Source: UBA7378 sp049611805 (lineage in GTDB: Bacteria; Pseudomonadota; Alphaproteobacteria; RS24). Taken from it: a stretch of 42,448 bases of DNA. Location of the stretch: the NCBI GenBank assembly GCA_049611805.1, contig JBMZAX010000016.1, positions 1 through 42,448 of the forward strand, written 5' to 3'. Every line of letters starts with the position of its first letter. Position 1 is the stretch's first letter. The notes under the pieces are model-generated. The model saw only the letters and a list, made by a program, of their open reading frames with translations. It did not search any database and had not been told where the DNA came from. Made by a program: the position numbers and the translations under genes. Of the stretch, positions 24,675 through 32,635 are shown one piece after another.

Positions 24675-25021
24675 AGCGCTTTGAGCTTTGCCTGAACCTC
24701 TTCGGTAAAACCGACCGTCACCATGTCTCCGGCCACACAGACCGGACGCTTGACGAGGCTTGGATTGGCAACCATCAGCGCCACCAATTGCGCTTCATCG
24801 GTCAGGGCTTTTTCGGCGTCAGACAGCTTGCGCCAGCTTGTGCCGCGCCGGTTCAGCAAAATATCGAGCGGTTGATGCGCCAGCCAGCCCTGCACGGTTT
24901 GTGCCGTCAGCCCCTGTTTTTTGAAGTCATGAAACTGATAGTCAATGCCTTCGGCCTCAAGCATTTTGCGCGCTTTGCGCACCGTGTCGCAATTCGGAAT
25001 GCCGTAAAGCGTGAGCGCCAT
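24671..25021 (-). CDS. ArsC/Spx-family reductase-like protein (YffB type)
   Basis: A 116-residue thioredoxin-fold protein of the ArsC superfamily. It begins MALTLYGIPNCDTVRKARKM with a single N-terminal Cys and ends with KRPVCVAGDMVTVGF, the YffB pattern. True arsenate reductases and Spx differ in the region after the Cys. YffB proteins are proposed to use glutathione; their role is unclear. The ATG overlaps the coq4 stop by one base (TAATG), so it is translated in the coq4 operon. Confidence 0.86.
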   Translation of the reverse strand: MALTLYGIPNCDTVRKARKMLEAEGIDYQFHDFKKQGLTAQTVQGWLAHQPLDILLNRRGTSWRKLSDAEKALTDEAQLVALMVANPSLVKRPVCVAGDMVTVGFTEEVQAKLKAL

Positions 25022-25752
25022 TATTCAGCCGCAGCCAGTGCCGCGCGCTCAAATTCGCGCACCCGGTCGGCCATTGCATTATAAGCGTCGGGCGGTGTGA
25101 TGTTCAGCGTTTTGCGCACTTCGCTGATCGGGCGGGTCAGCAAATATTCCCAATCCGCCGCCGGCAACCATTTCGTGCGCCGACCCATGGCGAAGCCTTC
25201 GCGGATCGCTTTGCCGATTTTAAGCTGAGGTGCCTCGCGCATGGAGGCGTGATAGCCCATGGCGATAATCATCAAAATGCCCGGATTGCCGAGCTGACGC
25301 CATGTGAAGGCCAGCAAGGCCAACTCGCCCAGCCCGTCGCGCCCATAGCCGGTCACGACATGCCACAAATCATGGGCGTCGCGCTGGCGTTCGGAGAACA
25401 CCAAATGGCCGCCGGTCAATTCCGTGTGTGCGCCACCGCCGTCAACACTGGCTTGCGTCAGGCCGTCAGCCGAAATTTGCTCGGTGGTGGTGAAATCAAG
25501 ATACGCGCGCCCCAGCGAGCCTTCGGGTTGTGCCGCCAGCCAGTCGCGGTCTTTCAAATATGAAACCAGCGGCTTCTCGGCGGTCAGAATTTTTTCCGCA
25601 ATGGCGTTTTTGCGAAAACGCTTATAGGAGCGAATGCCGGAGCGCTGCCCCATTGCCTGCAAAATGATGAACACCTGTTTGGTGTCTTCTTTGTCCGCAA
25701 TCAGCCTTTGCAATGCGGTGGCAATTATCCGCCACTTACCAAATCCAAACAT
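25021..25752 (-). CDS. COQ4-family ubiquinone biosynthesis protein
   Basis: A 243-residue homologue of eukaryotic COQ4. The COQ4 zinc motif HDxxH-x11-E is present (HDLWHVVTGYGRDGLGE). COQ4 acts in the modification of the quinone head group; work on the eukaryotic protein links it to replacing the C1 carboxyl of the ring. Upstream helices and the YLLTRPISEVRKTLNI segment fit the family. It is first in an operon with the YffB-like gene. tRNA-Leu lies 46 nt upstream on the same strand. coq7 is 1.4 kb away on the other strand. Confidence 0.9.
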   Translation of the reverse strand: MFGFGKWRIIATALQRLIADKEDTKQVFIILQAMGQRSGIRSYKRFRKNAIAEKILTAEKPLVSYLKDRDWLAAQPEGSLGRAYLDFTTTEQISADGLTQASVDGGGAHTELTGGHLVFSERQRDAHDLWHVVTGYGRDGLGELALLAFTWRQLGNPGILMIIAMGYHASMREAPQLKIGKAIREGFAMGRRTKWLPAADWEYLLTRPISEVRKTLNITPPDAYNAMADRVREFERAALAAAE

Positions 25753-25798
25753 CTTAAAACCTCAAAGAGACCCTGATGCGGGTCATAGCTCTGTCTCA

Positions 25799-25885
25799 TG
25801 GTGCCCTCGGTCGGACTCGAACCGACACTCCGTTGAAAGAAACGGATTTTGAATCCGTCGCGTCTACCAATTCCGCCACGAGGGC
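25799..25885 (-). tRNA. tRNA-Leu (anticodon CAA)
   Basis: An 87-nt class II tRNA with CCA encoded. The acceptor GCCCTCG pairs with CGAGGGC. The anticodon stem ACGGA/TCCGT encloses TTCAAAA (anticodon CAA). A long variable arm follows (TTTCTTTCAACGGAG region). The T arm is GTCGG-TTCGAGT-CCGAC. It is preceded by its own likely promoter and followed by coq4 on the same strand. Confidence 0.95.
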
Positions 25886-25897
25886 TCACTTGGCAGC

Positions 25898-25926
25898 AGT
25901 ATACAGAAGCGACCCGTTAGCGTCCA
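25898..25926 (-). promoter_or_regulatory. Probable promoter of tRNA-Leu
   Basis: On the minus strand TGGACG (25926-25921) and TATACT (25903-25898) are spaced by 17 nt. The -10 ends 12 nt before the tRNA 5' end. Good -10, weaker -35. It could also feed coq4 by read-through. Confidence 0.45.
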
Positions 25927-26008
25927 CGGTTTGCTTGCGGCAAGAGCGCGCGCCCCTTTCCCCATCCTTACCCTTTCCCTGACCCGCCTGCGCCTATATA
26001 GTTCGGCC

Positions 26009-26590
26009 ATGTTGCGCGCCCTTTATGATGCCGTTCTGAGACTTTCCGCCCATCGCCGCGCCGGCTGGGTGCTGGGCGCGGTGTCATTTATTGAAAGCTC
26101 CGTCTTCCCCCTGCCGCCCGACCTTTTGCTGGTGCCGATGATTTTCAGCGAGCGCGCCCGCGCCTGGACATTGGCGGCAATCACCACAATCACATCGGCG
26201 CTGGGTGCCTTGCTGGGCTATGCCATTGGTGCCCTGTTCTGGGACACACTCGGCAGCCAAATTGTTTTCCTCTATGGCGGGCAGGAAGCGTTTGACAGTT
26301 TTCAGGCATTTTATGTCGAATGGGGTCTGTTGGTTCTGCTCGCCGCGGCAGTGACTTTTTTGCCCTTTAAAATTGCCACCATTGCCAGCGGCGTGGCCGG
26401 TCTGCCATTGGTCGGCTTTTTCATCACAAGCCTTGTCGGACGGGGTTTGCGGTTTTATCTGGTTGCCGCCGGAGCCTATTATCTGGGCCCCGGCATGCGC
26501 CGCCAATTCGAGCGCAATTTTGCCCGCATGTCGGCGGTCACCGGCATATTGGCACTGCTTCTCTTCGTCTATCTTTTCATGCGGCACTAG
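26009..26590 (+). CDS. YqaA/DedA-family membrane protein
   Basis: A 193-residue inner-membrane protein of the SNARE-associated (DedA/VTT) family, YqaA branch. Four or five hydrophobic segments are visible. Conserved pieces include SFIESSVFPLPPDLLLVPM, where acidic Glu and Asp sit in a membrane segment, and LPFKIATIASGVAG with a re-entrant-type Gly. DedA proteins move lipids or carriers such as undecaprenyl phosphate; the YqaA substrate is unknown. The start at 26009 is chosen over a TTG at 25931 that adds a weakly conserved stretch. dsbB follows after 12 nt. Confidence 0.86.
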   Translation: MLRALYDAVLRLSAHRRAGWVLGAVSFIESSVFPLPPDLLLVPMIFSERARAWTLAAITTITSALGALLGYAIGALFWDTLGSQIVFLYGGQEAFDSFQAFYVEWGLLVLLAAAVTFLPFKIATIASGVAGLPLVGFFITSLVGRGLRFYLVAAGAYYLGPGMRRQFERNFARMSAVTGILALLLFVYLFMRH

Positions 26591-26602
26591 GTAGCGAACC
26601 CC

Positions 26603-27118
26603 ATGCAAACCGGTTTCAAAACTCACGCACTCATCATCACGCTGGCAGGCACGGCCATATTGGCGACCGCGCTGGCCAGCGAGATTTGGGGCGGGTTGAC
26701 CCCGTGCGCGCTGTGCCTCCAGCAACGCTGGCCCTATTACATCGCCCTGCCGCTGGCGGCGCTTGTCTGGGTCGGGGGCGATCGCGCGCCGATTGCCTTG
26801 CAGGGGCTGCTGGTGCCGGTCGGCGTTATTTTCGCAGCTGGCGCAGCTTTGGGCTTTTACCATGCCGGTGTCGAATACGCGCTGTGGGCCGGGCCGTCCG
26901 GCTGTGGCGGCGGCAGTAGCGGATTTGAAACCACCGCCGACCTGTTCGATGCCATGGCGCGCGCCAAACCGGTGGCTTGTGATAAAGCCGCCTTCACGCT
27001 TTTCGGCATATCCATGGCGGGGTATAATTTTCTTGCAAGTTCCGGCTTGGCAGTTTTGGCCTGGCACGGTGCCATGCGCGCAATGCCTCAGGAGACACCA
27101 CGGGAAACGGTAAAATGA
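26603..27118 (+). CDS. Disulfide bond formation protein, DsbB family
   Basis: A 171-residue quinone-linked inner-membrane oxidase that re-oxidises DsbA-type proteins. Four membrane segments are visible. Cys35-x2-Cys38 (TPCALCLQQR) is the quinone-proximal pair. C101 (SGCGGG) and C126 (VACDKA) form the periplasmic pair. The nearby Arg42 in CLQQRWPYY fits the residue that contacts quinone. The stop overlaps coq7 as ATGA (27115-27118). Its place next to quinone genes is notable, since DsbB uses ubiquinone. Confidence 0.9.
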   Translation: MQTGFKTHALIITLAGTAILATALASEIWGGLTPCALCLQQRWPYYIALPLAALVWVGGDRAPIALQGLLVPVGVIFAAGAALGFYHAGVEYALWAGPSGCGGGSSGFETTADLFDAMARAKPVACDKAAFTLFGISMAGYNFLASSGLAVLAWHGAMRAMPQETPRETVK

Positions 27119-27684
27119 CAAAACAAAAACCCGCACAGAAGCCGGCACCGGAGCGCACACCGCAGCGGATTGCCGAAATGATCCGCGTTGACCATGCCGG
27201 CGAGCATGGCGCGGTGCGTATTTATGACGGCCAGCTGGCCGTTTTCGCCCATGTGCCGGGAATGGAAAAAACAGCCGATCTCATTCGTGAGATGGCACAG
27301 CACGAACAGAGCCATCTCGACCATTTTGACCAACTCATTACCGCGCGCCGTGTGCGCCCGACGGTTTTCGGGCCTGCTTGGAATATCGCCGGATTTGCGC
27401 TGGGTGCTGCAACCGCGCTGATGGGCGAAAAGGCTGCCATGGCCTGCACGGCCGCCGTTGAGGCCGAGATTGACGCGCATTATGCCGCCCAGGAAAACGA
27501 GCTTGAAGCCCATGAGGGCGAAGCGGATTTGTCGGCGGCCATCACGCAATTTCGCGCCGATGAAGCCGAACATCGCCAGACCGCGTTCGACGCCGGGGCC
27601 GAAGAAGCGCCAGGATATGAAATCATGACACGCATTATAAGGCTGGGGTGTCGCGCCGCCATACGCGCGTCTGAACGTTATTGA
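27115..27684 (+). CDS. coq7: Demethoxyubiquinone hydroxylase, Coq7 family
   Basis: A 189-residue di-iron hydroxylase that adds the last ring hydroxyl in ubiquinone biosynthesis. The carboxylate ligands of the four-helix bundle appear in order: the Glu in DHAGEHGA, E-x-x-H in EMAQHEQSH, the Glu in AVEAEIDAH, and E-x-x-H in RADEAEHRQ. A membrane-surface helix (NIAGFALGAATAL) matches the family. The start overlaps dsbB by ATGA. It is convergent with the HNH gene, 20 nt apart. Alphaproteobacteria commonly use Coq7 instead of UbiF. Confidence 0.93.
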   Translation: MTKQKPAQKPAPERTPQRIAEMIRVDHAGEHGAVRIYDGQLAVFAHVPGMEKTADLIREMAQHEQSHLDHFDQLITARRVRPTVFGPAWNIAGFALGAATALMGEKAAMACTAAVEAEIDAHYAAQENELEAHEGEADLSAAITQFRADEAEHRQTAFDAGAEEAPGYEIMTRIIRLGCRAAIRASERY

Positions 27685-27704
27685 ATGCTTTTGAACTCCG
27701 GCGC

Positions 27705-28316
27705 CTACGGCTCCAGTTCGGTATCCCAATACAGATAGTCCTGCCAGCTTTCATGGCAGTAATTTGGCGGAAACCGTCGGCCGGTTTCGTGCAATTCATA
27801 CACGGTCGGTTGATGCGGCTTGTTGCGCGGCACCATATTGGCCTGTTTGGGCAGACGCCCGCCTTTGCGCAAATTGCACGGGCTGCACGCCGCCACCACA
27901 TTTTCCCATGTCGTGCGGCCACCGGCGCGGCGCGGAATCACATGGTCAAAGGTCAAATCCTGCGGTGAGCCGCAATATTGGCAGCTGAACCCGTCGCGCA
28001 AAAACACGTTAAACCGCGTAAAGGCCGGATAGCGCGGCGGCTTTACATAAGTTTTCAGCGAAACAACGCTGGGCAGAACAAAATCGGTCGAGGGCGAGCG
28101 CACAATCGTGTCATATTCGGACACAATATTGACGCGGTCGAGAAACACGGCCTTCAGCGTATCCTGCCACGCCCATAGCGAAAGCGGGTAATAGCTGAGC
28201 GGGCGGAAGTCGGCATTGAGCACAAGCGCCGGACAACTTTCCGGATTTTTGAAATCCGGCGGCGCGGCTTTGACGAAATCGCTTATATCCGGTCGTGCTG
28301 TTTGCATCTCTGCCAT
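27705..28316 (-). CDS. HNH endonuclease
   Basis: A 203-residue HNH-domain protein of a type common and well conserved in alphaproteobacteria. The zinc Cys pairs are CQYC and CSPC. The catalytic His lies in LTFDHVIPRRAGG and the Asn in WENVVAAC. An N-terminal ~90-residue region with VLNADFRPLSYYPLSLWAW precedes it; this is typical of the group. It stands alone, without a toxin partner, phage genes or a self-splicing intron, so it is likely a housekeeping nuclease. Its biological substrate is unknown. Confidence 0.88.
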   Translation of the reverse strand: MAEMQTARPDISDFVKAAPPDFKNPESCPALVLNADFRPLSYYPLSLWAWQDTLKAVFLDRVNIVSEYDTIVRSPSTDFVLPSVVSLKTYVKPPRYPAFTRFNVFLRDGFSCQYCGSPQDLTFDHVIPRRAGGRTTWENVVAACSPCNLRKGGRLPKQANMVPRNKPHQPTVYELHETGRRFPPNYCHESWQDYLYWDTELEP

Positions 28317-28439
28317 ATCCTTTCTCTCCCGCCTGACCCAAGATTTTTCAATCGCTAACGAATCACCTTCTCACAATTATGCCGCAAAAAGTGTCGCAAG
28401 TGTTACATGGAGCCGGGGCTCATGCCAAGTCATGCGCCA

Positions 28440-29069
28440 TCAGACCTTTTGTCGCTGTTGCCCGTAATACACCCACAACAAGCGCGCCGCCGCACCGCGC
28501 AAGGGTGACCAGTCTTGCGCCAGCGCCGTCAATTGCGCGGCATCGGGGCGGGTGTTTTTGCGATAAAGCAGGCGATAACCCTCCTGCAGGGCCAAATCGC
28601 CGGCCGGAAAACAGTCGGCGCGGCGCATGTTGAACAGCAAATAACAATCCGCCGTCCACGGGCCGATGCCGGTTAAGGCTGTCAGCATTTCATGTGCCGC
28701 GTCATTTTCGGCGCGGTGCAGGGCGGCAAACACCAAACGCTTTTCCACCACAGCTTCTGCCAGCCCGGACAGATAGCGCCGCTTGGGCGCCGACACGCCA
28801 CACGCCGCCAGTGCCGCATCATCCAGCGCCAACCATGCTTGCGGCGTGGTTTCCGGCAGTAATGCGTCAACCCGGCCCTGAATGGCATTGGCCGCCGCGA
28901 CCGACACTTGCTGTCCGATTAAAATGCGAACAAGCCCGGCAAAGCCGCTTGGTTGGCGGCGCATGGGCGGGGGCCCGTAGGTTTCGTAAACATGGGCGAG
29001 ACGGGCATCTTGCGCCGCAAGCTGTCGACACGCATAGTCGAGATCGGCATTGGTGTTAAATTTTTTCAT
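28440..29069 (-). CDS. DNA-3-methyladenine glycosylase II-like (AlkA type)
   Basis: A 209-residue base-excision enzyme of the HhH-GPD superfamily. The helix-hairpin-helix is LTALTGIGPWTADCYLL. The catalytic Asp follows in CFPAGDLALQEGY, and the IGQQVSVAAANAI helix is typical of AlkA/MAG. It lacks the N-terminal domain of E. coli AlkA and so matches the shorter MAG type. The start at 29069 is chosen over a frame reaching 29288, which would overlap gluQRS. It is divergent from gluQRS, with only 27 nt between start codons. Confidence 0.9.
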   Translation of the reverse strand: MKKFNTNADLDYACRQLAAQDARLAHVYETYGPPPMRRQPSGFAGLVRILIGQQVSVAAANAIQGRVDALLPETTPQAWLALDDAALAACGVSAPKRRYLSGLAEAVVEKRLVFAALHRAENDAAHEMLTALTGIGPWTADCYLLFNMRRADCFPAGDLALQEGYRLLYRKNTRPDAAQLTALAQDWSPLRGAAARLLWVYYGQQRQKV

Positions 29070-29096
29070 GCGGGAGCCAGTATCCGCGGATTGTCG

Positions 29097-30011
29097 ATGA
29101 TGGAAAAGCAAAAAAATTTCGTGACCCGTTTTGCGCCCAGTCCAAATGGCTGGCTGCATCTGGGGCATGCTTATTCCGCGCTGTTGGCGGCGCGTCAGGC
29201 AGCCGCCCATAAGGGCGTGTTTCTCCTGCGCATTGAAGACATCGACACAGGCCGCGCGCGGGCACATTTTGTCGACGGCATTTATCAAGACCTTGCCTGG
29301 CTGGGCCTGACATGGCCCGAACCGGTGCTTGTCCAGTCGACGCGCTTTGAGACTTATCAGGCCGCGCTTGCGAATTTACGCGACCGCGATCTGGTCTATC
29401 CGTGCTGGGCCTCGCGCGCCGAAATTGCGGCGGAAATCAACGCCATGCCGGGAGGGGCCGAAAACTGGCCGCGCGACCCTGACGGCGCGCCCGTTTATCC
29501 GGGCATTTATCGCGATATCACGACCGAACAACGCCAAAGCCTGATGTGGCGCGGCGCGAGCTATGCGTGGCGCTTGCGGATGGACCGCGCCATTGCCGAG
29601 GCCGAAAAACTGAATGGCGGGCCGCTATTTTTCACCGAATTGTCCGGCGGCACGCCGCAACGGATCGCGGTTGAGGCGCAGCTTTTTGGCGATGTCGTGC
29701 TGGCGCGCAAAGATGTGCCGACCAGCTATCATCTGAGCGTGGTGATCGATGATGCCGAACAGGACATTACCCATGTCACGCGCGGCCGCGACCTCAAGGC
29801 CGCCACCCATATTCACCGCGTGCTGCAGATTTTGCTGGGCCTGCCGGAGCCGCAATATTTTCACCACGAACTGGTGCGCGACATATCCGGCCGGCGTCTG
29901 TCGAAACAGGCGGGCGACCCCGGTTTTCGGGGGTTGCGCCAAGACGGATACAGCCGCGAGCGGGTCATCGCCGCCCTGCCCGCGCCTGTCGGAGAAGGTG
30001 CGTCCGTGTAG
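29097..30011 (+). CDS. gluQRS: Glutamyl-Q tRNA(Asp) synthetase
   Basis: GluQRS attaches glutamate to queuosine in tRNA-Asp. The 304-residue protein is the length of a GluRS catalytic core without the anticodon-binding domain. The HIGH-type motif HLGH is at about 21-24 and the KMSKS-like site is RRLSKQ. Ligands of the zinc site are partly missing: where E. coli has C-x-C and Y-x3-C, this protein has CWA and YPGIY. Start: the first of two adjacent ATGs at 29097/29100; no strong ribosome-binding site. It is divergent from the glycosylase. mcd follows 37 nt later. Confidence 0.92.
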   Translation: MMEKQKNFVTRFAPSPNGWLHLGHAYSALLAARQAAAHKGVFLLRIEDIDTGRARAHFVDGIYQDLAWLGLTWPEPVLVQSTRFETYQAALANLRDRDLVYPCWASRAEIAAEINAMPGGAENWPRDPDGAPVYPGIYRDITTEQRQSLMWRGASYAWRLRMDRAIAEAEKLNGGPLFFTELSGGTPQRIAVEAQLFGDVVLARKDVPTSYHLSVVIDDAEQDITHVTRGRDLKAATHIHRVLQILLGLPEPQYFHHELVRDISGRRLSKQAGDPGFRGLRQDGYSRERVIAALPAPVGEGASV

Positions 30012-30048
30012 CGCTTGCCAACAATTCCGCGTCCTGTATGCTGGCGCC

Positions 30049-31695
30049 ATGAGTGTTGCCCTAGATATGTCTGCCAATGAAACGCCCGATATTCAGGCGC
30101 TTGTAGCGCGCACGGCCCGTGTCGCAGAGGCGCTGAAAGCGGTTCAAAGCGGCTTGGAAAGCCCGTTGCCGACGGGCTTGGCCGAAAGCCAATTTGCCCG
30201 CCACGGGCGCGCTTGGGCGGCAACTTATGTGGCCGTGCTCACGCAATTGGCCGATTACTGCGCCGATATGGCCGCGCAATCGCGTTTGGGCGCGCTTGAA
30301 TATCATCTGGTGCATATTGTGTTTGGCGAATATTTGAACCAGCTCGCCGGTGGCCTGCCCATGAGCCAGGGTGAGATTGTGCGCCCCGCCGATATGGGGC
30401 TCGATGACCCGTTGCCGGGATTTGACAGTGCCGACATCGCCTGTTTCCGCACGCAAGGAAATACAAGCGCGCGGCGCGCGCAAGTGGCGGAATTGCTCGC
30501 CCAGCTTGTGACGCCCGAAGCCGATGCCGGCCTTGATGAAACCCATTTGATGATCCGCGACCAGTTTCGCCGCTTTGCCGAGGATAAGGTTATCCCCCAC
30601 GCGCATGGCTGGCATTTGGATGATGAGCTTATCCCGCTGACCTTGATCAATGAAATGGCGGGGCTGGGCGTGTTCGGCCTGACAATACCGGAAGAGTTCG
30701 GCGGGCTGGGCATGGGCAAGCAGGCCATGTGCGTTGTGTCGGAGGAATTGTCGCGCGGCTATATCGGCGTCGGCTCGCTGGGCACACGCACGGATATTGC
30801 CGCCGAACTGATCATGCAAAACGGCACGCAAGCGCAAAAAGAAAAATATCTGCCCGCCATTGCCGGCGGTGAAATTCTGCCGACGGCGGTGTTTACCGAG
30901 CCCAATACGGGCTCAGACCTCGCAAGCCTGACGACGCGCGCCAAAAAAACCGATAATGGCTACCGCGTGTTCGGGGCCAAAACATGGATCACCCATGCCG
31001 CGCGCGCCGACCTCATGACCCTGCTGGTGCGCACCGAAGCCGATATTGAGGGCCATGGCGGGCTTTCCATGTTTTTGGCCGAAAAGCCGCGCGGCACCGC
31101 CGATGATGATTTTCCCGTCGACGGGCTGAAGGGCGGCGAGATTCATGTTCTGGGCTATCGCGGCATGAAGGAATATGATCTGGGCTTTGATGATTTTCAC
31201 ATTGATGAGGCCGCGCTTTTGGGTGGACAGCCCGGCACAGGCTTCAAACAGCTCATGCAGACTTTTGAAAGCGCCCGCATTCAAACCGCCGCGCGCGCCG
31301 TGGGCGTGGCGCAAAGCGCGCTGGACCTCGCCTTCAAATATGCGCTGGACCGGCAACAATTCGGCAAGGCGATTTTCGGGTTCGAACGCATTAGCGGCAA
31401 AATTGTGATGATGGCGGCGGAAATTCTGGCGGCGCGCCAATTGACCTATTTTGCGGCGCGGCGCAAGGAAATGAATGCGCGCTGCGATTTGGAAGCGGGC
31501 ATGGCAAAATTGCTGGCCGCGCGTGTGGCGTGGGCGGCGGCAGACAATGGGCTTCAAATTCATGGCGGCAACGGTTTTGCGCTTGAATATCCGATCAGCC
31601 GCGTTTTGTGCGATGCCCGCATTCTCAATATTTTTGAGGGTGCGGCGGAAATTCAGGCCGATATTATTGCCCGCCGCCTTGTGCCACCTAAATAA
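30049..31695 (+). CDS. mcd: (2S)-methylsuccinyl-CoA dehydrogenase-type acyl-CoA dehydrogenase
   Basis: Mcd oxidises (2S)-methylsuccinyl-CoA to mesaconyl-CoA in the ethylmalonyl-CoA pathway and passes electrons to ETF. The 548-residue length, with a ~150-residue helical N-terminal extension before the acyl-CoA dehydrogenase core, is the hallmark of Mcd. Core motifs include FTEPNTGSDLASLTTRA, GAKTWITHAA, DRQQFGKAIFGFERI, IHGGNGFALEY and NIFEGAAEIQ with the likely catalytic Glu in FEGA. Downstream lie the twin-TM gene, PduO, etfBA and hbd. A different long-form acyl-CoA dehydrogenase remains possible; ccr, ecm and the rest of the pathway are outside this window. Confidence 0.82.
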   Translation: MSVALDMSANETPDIQALVARTARVAEALKAVQSGLESPLPTGLAESQFARHGRAWAATYVAVLTQLADYCADMAAQSRLGALEYHLVHIVFGEYLNQLAGGLPMSQGEIVRPADMGLDDPLPGFDSADIACFRTQGNTSARRAQVAELLAQLVTPEADAGLDETHLMIRDQFRRFAEDKVIPHAHGWHLDDELIPLTLINEMAGLGVFGLTIPEEFGGLGMGKQAMCVVSEELSRGYIGVGSLGTRTDIAAELIMQNGTQAQKEKYLPAIAGGEILPTAVFTEPNTGSDLASLTTRAKKTDNGYRVFGAKTWITHAARADLMTLLVRTEADIEGHGGLSMFLAEKPRGTADDDFPVDGLKGGEIHVLGYRGMKEYDLGFDDFHIDEAALLGGQPGTGFKQLMQTFESARIQTAARAVGVAQSALDLAFKYALDRQQFGKAIFGFERISGKIVMMAAEILAARQLTYFAARRKEMNARCDLEAGMAKLLAARVAWAAADNGLQIHGGNGFALEYPISRVLCDARILNIFEGAAEIQADIIARRLVPPK

Positions 31696-31729
31696 GAATG
31701 AGATACCGACAAACGGGAACGGAAATATC

Positions 31730-31918
31730 ATGGCTGTGGTCAATTATATGATTCCTCTGGGGCTGGCGGCTGTCACCGCCGTTTTGCTCGCCGGGCTGTT
31801 GAACATGCTGCGCAGCGGCAGTGCCAGCACCTCGCAAAAGCTGATGCGCTGGCGCGTCGGGCTTCAATTTGCGACAGTTGTGCTGGTTATGCTGGGATTT
31901 TACCTCTCAGGGCGGTAA
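31730..31918 (+). CDS. Twin-transmembrane small protein (HIG1-like)
   Basis: A 62-residue protein with two hydrophobic helices (about 7-27 and 44-60) around a basic loop (SQKLMRWRVGLQF), the pattern of bacterial HIG1-domain or twin-transmembrane small proteins. Mitochondrial HIG1 proteins stabilise cytochrome oxidase and supercomplexes. In alphaproteobacteria such genes often stand right before the PduO-type adenosyltransferase, as here (27 nt gap). The start at 31730 gives MAVVNYMIPLGL; a longer frame upstream is antisense-like shadow within mcd. Confidence 0.82.
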   Translation: MAVVNYMIPLGLAAVTAVLLAGLLNMLRSGSASTSQKLMRWRVGLQFATVVLVMLGFYLSGR

Positions 31919-31945
31919 TTTGACGAAAGATTCGGGAAACCCCGC

Positions 31946-32515
31946 ATGGTCAAACTGACAAAAATCTACACACGCACGGGCGATGACGGCACCACCGGCC
32001 TCGCTGACGGTACGCGGCGCGCCAAACATGATTTGCGGATTGCGTGTTACGGAACGATTGATGAAGCCAATGCCGCGCTGGGCCTTGCGCGCACTGCGCT
32101 TGAGGAAAAATCCGAACTTTCCGAAGTGATTTTGCGCCTGCAAAATGATTTTTTCGATCTGGGCGCGGATTTGGCGACACCCGACCCTGATATGGAAGGC
32201 GCGTTGCGCATTACGGATGAACAAGTGGCGCGGCTGGAAAAAGAAATTGATGCACTCAACACCACGCTCGATGCGCTGGAAAGCTTCATTTTGCCCGGCG
32301 GCACGCCGGCGGCGTCCTACTTGCATCTTGCGCGCACCATTACACGGCGCGCCGAGCGCGAATTATGTGCCGCGATTGCCGAAGGCGACACGGCCATTTC
32401 GAACCCCGCCAGACAGTTTTTGAACCGCGCTTCGGATCTTTTGTTCGTCGCGGCAAGAGTGGCGAACAATAACGGCAAATCGGACATTCTCTGGCAGCCG
32501 GGCCTGAACAGATAA
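31946..32515 (+). CDS. Cob(I)alamin adenosyltransferase, PduO type
   Basis: A 189-residue five-helix protein that transfers adenosine from ATP to cob(I)alamin. The N-terminal ATP-binding motif YTRTGDDGTTGLADG is clear, as is the conserved FILPGGTPAASYLHLARTITRRAERE helix pair with SNPARQFLNRASDLLFV. It is homologous to human MMAB. Its product feeds methylmalonyl-CoA and ethylmalonyl-CoA mutases, matching mce and mcd in this window. It follows the twin-TM gene closely, so probably one transcript. Confidence 0.93.
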   Translation: MVKLTKIYTRTGDDGTTGLADGTRRAKHDLRIACYGTIDEANAALGLARTALEEKSELSEVILRLQNDFFDLGADLATPDPDMEGALRITDEQVARLEKEIDALNTTLDALESFILPGGTPAASYLHLARTITRRAERELCAAIAEGDTAISNPARQFLNRASDLLFVAARVANNNGKSDILWQPGLNR

Positions 32516-32562
32516 GCCTAAAATTCCGCGCATTTTGACGCAGGCACGAAACCTTGTGCGAA

Positions 32563-32591
32563 TTGACTTATCAGGGCCAATTCTCTAATTA
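32563..32591 (+). promoter_or_regulatory. Candidate etfB promoter
   Basis: TTGACT (32563-32568) and TAATTA (32586-32591) are separated by 17 nt, 44 nt before the etfB start. The -35 is good and the -10 weak. It lies in the 120-nt gap after the adenosyltransferase, consistent with a new transcript for etfBA-hbd. Confidence 0.3.
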
Positions 32592-32635
32592 TGCGGCAAT
32601 GCGTGCCGACACGCGCCCAATTATGGAGAACACAC

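Noticed and set aside
26084..27160. 358-codon minus-strand frame across yqaA and dsbB
   Set aside because: It spans two well-supported genes on the other strand and its product is low-quality His/Gln-rich shadow sequence.
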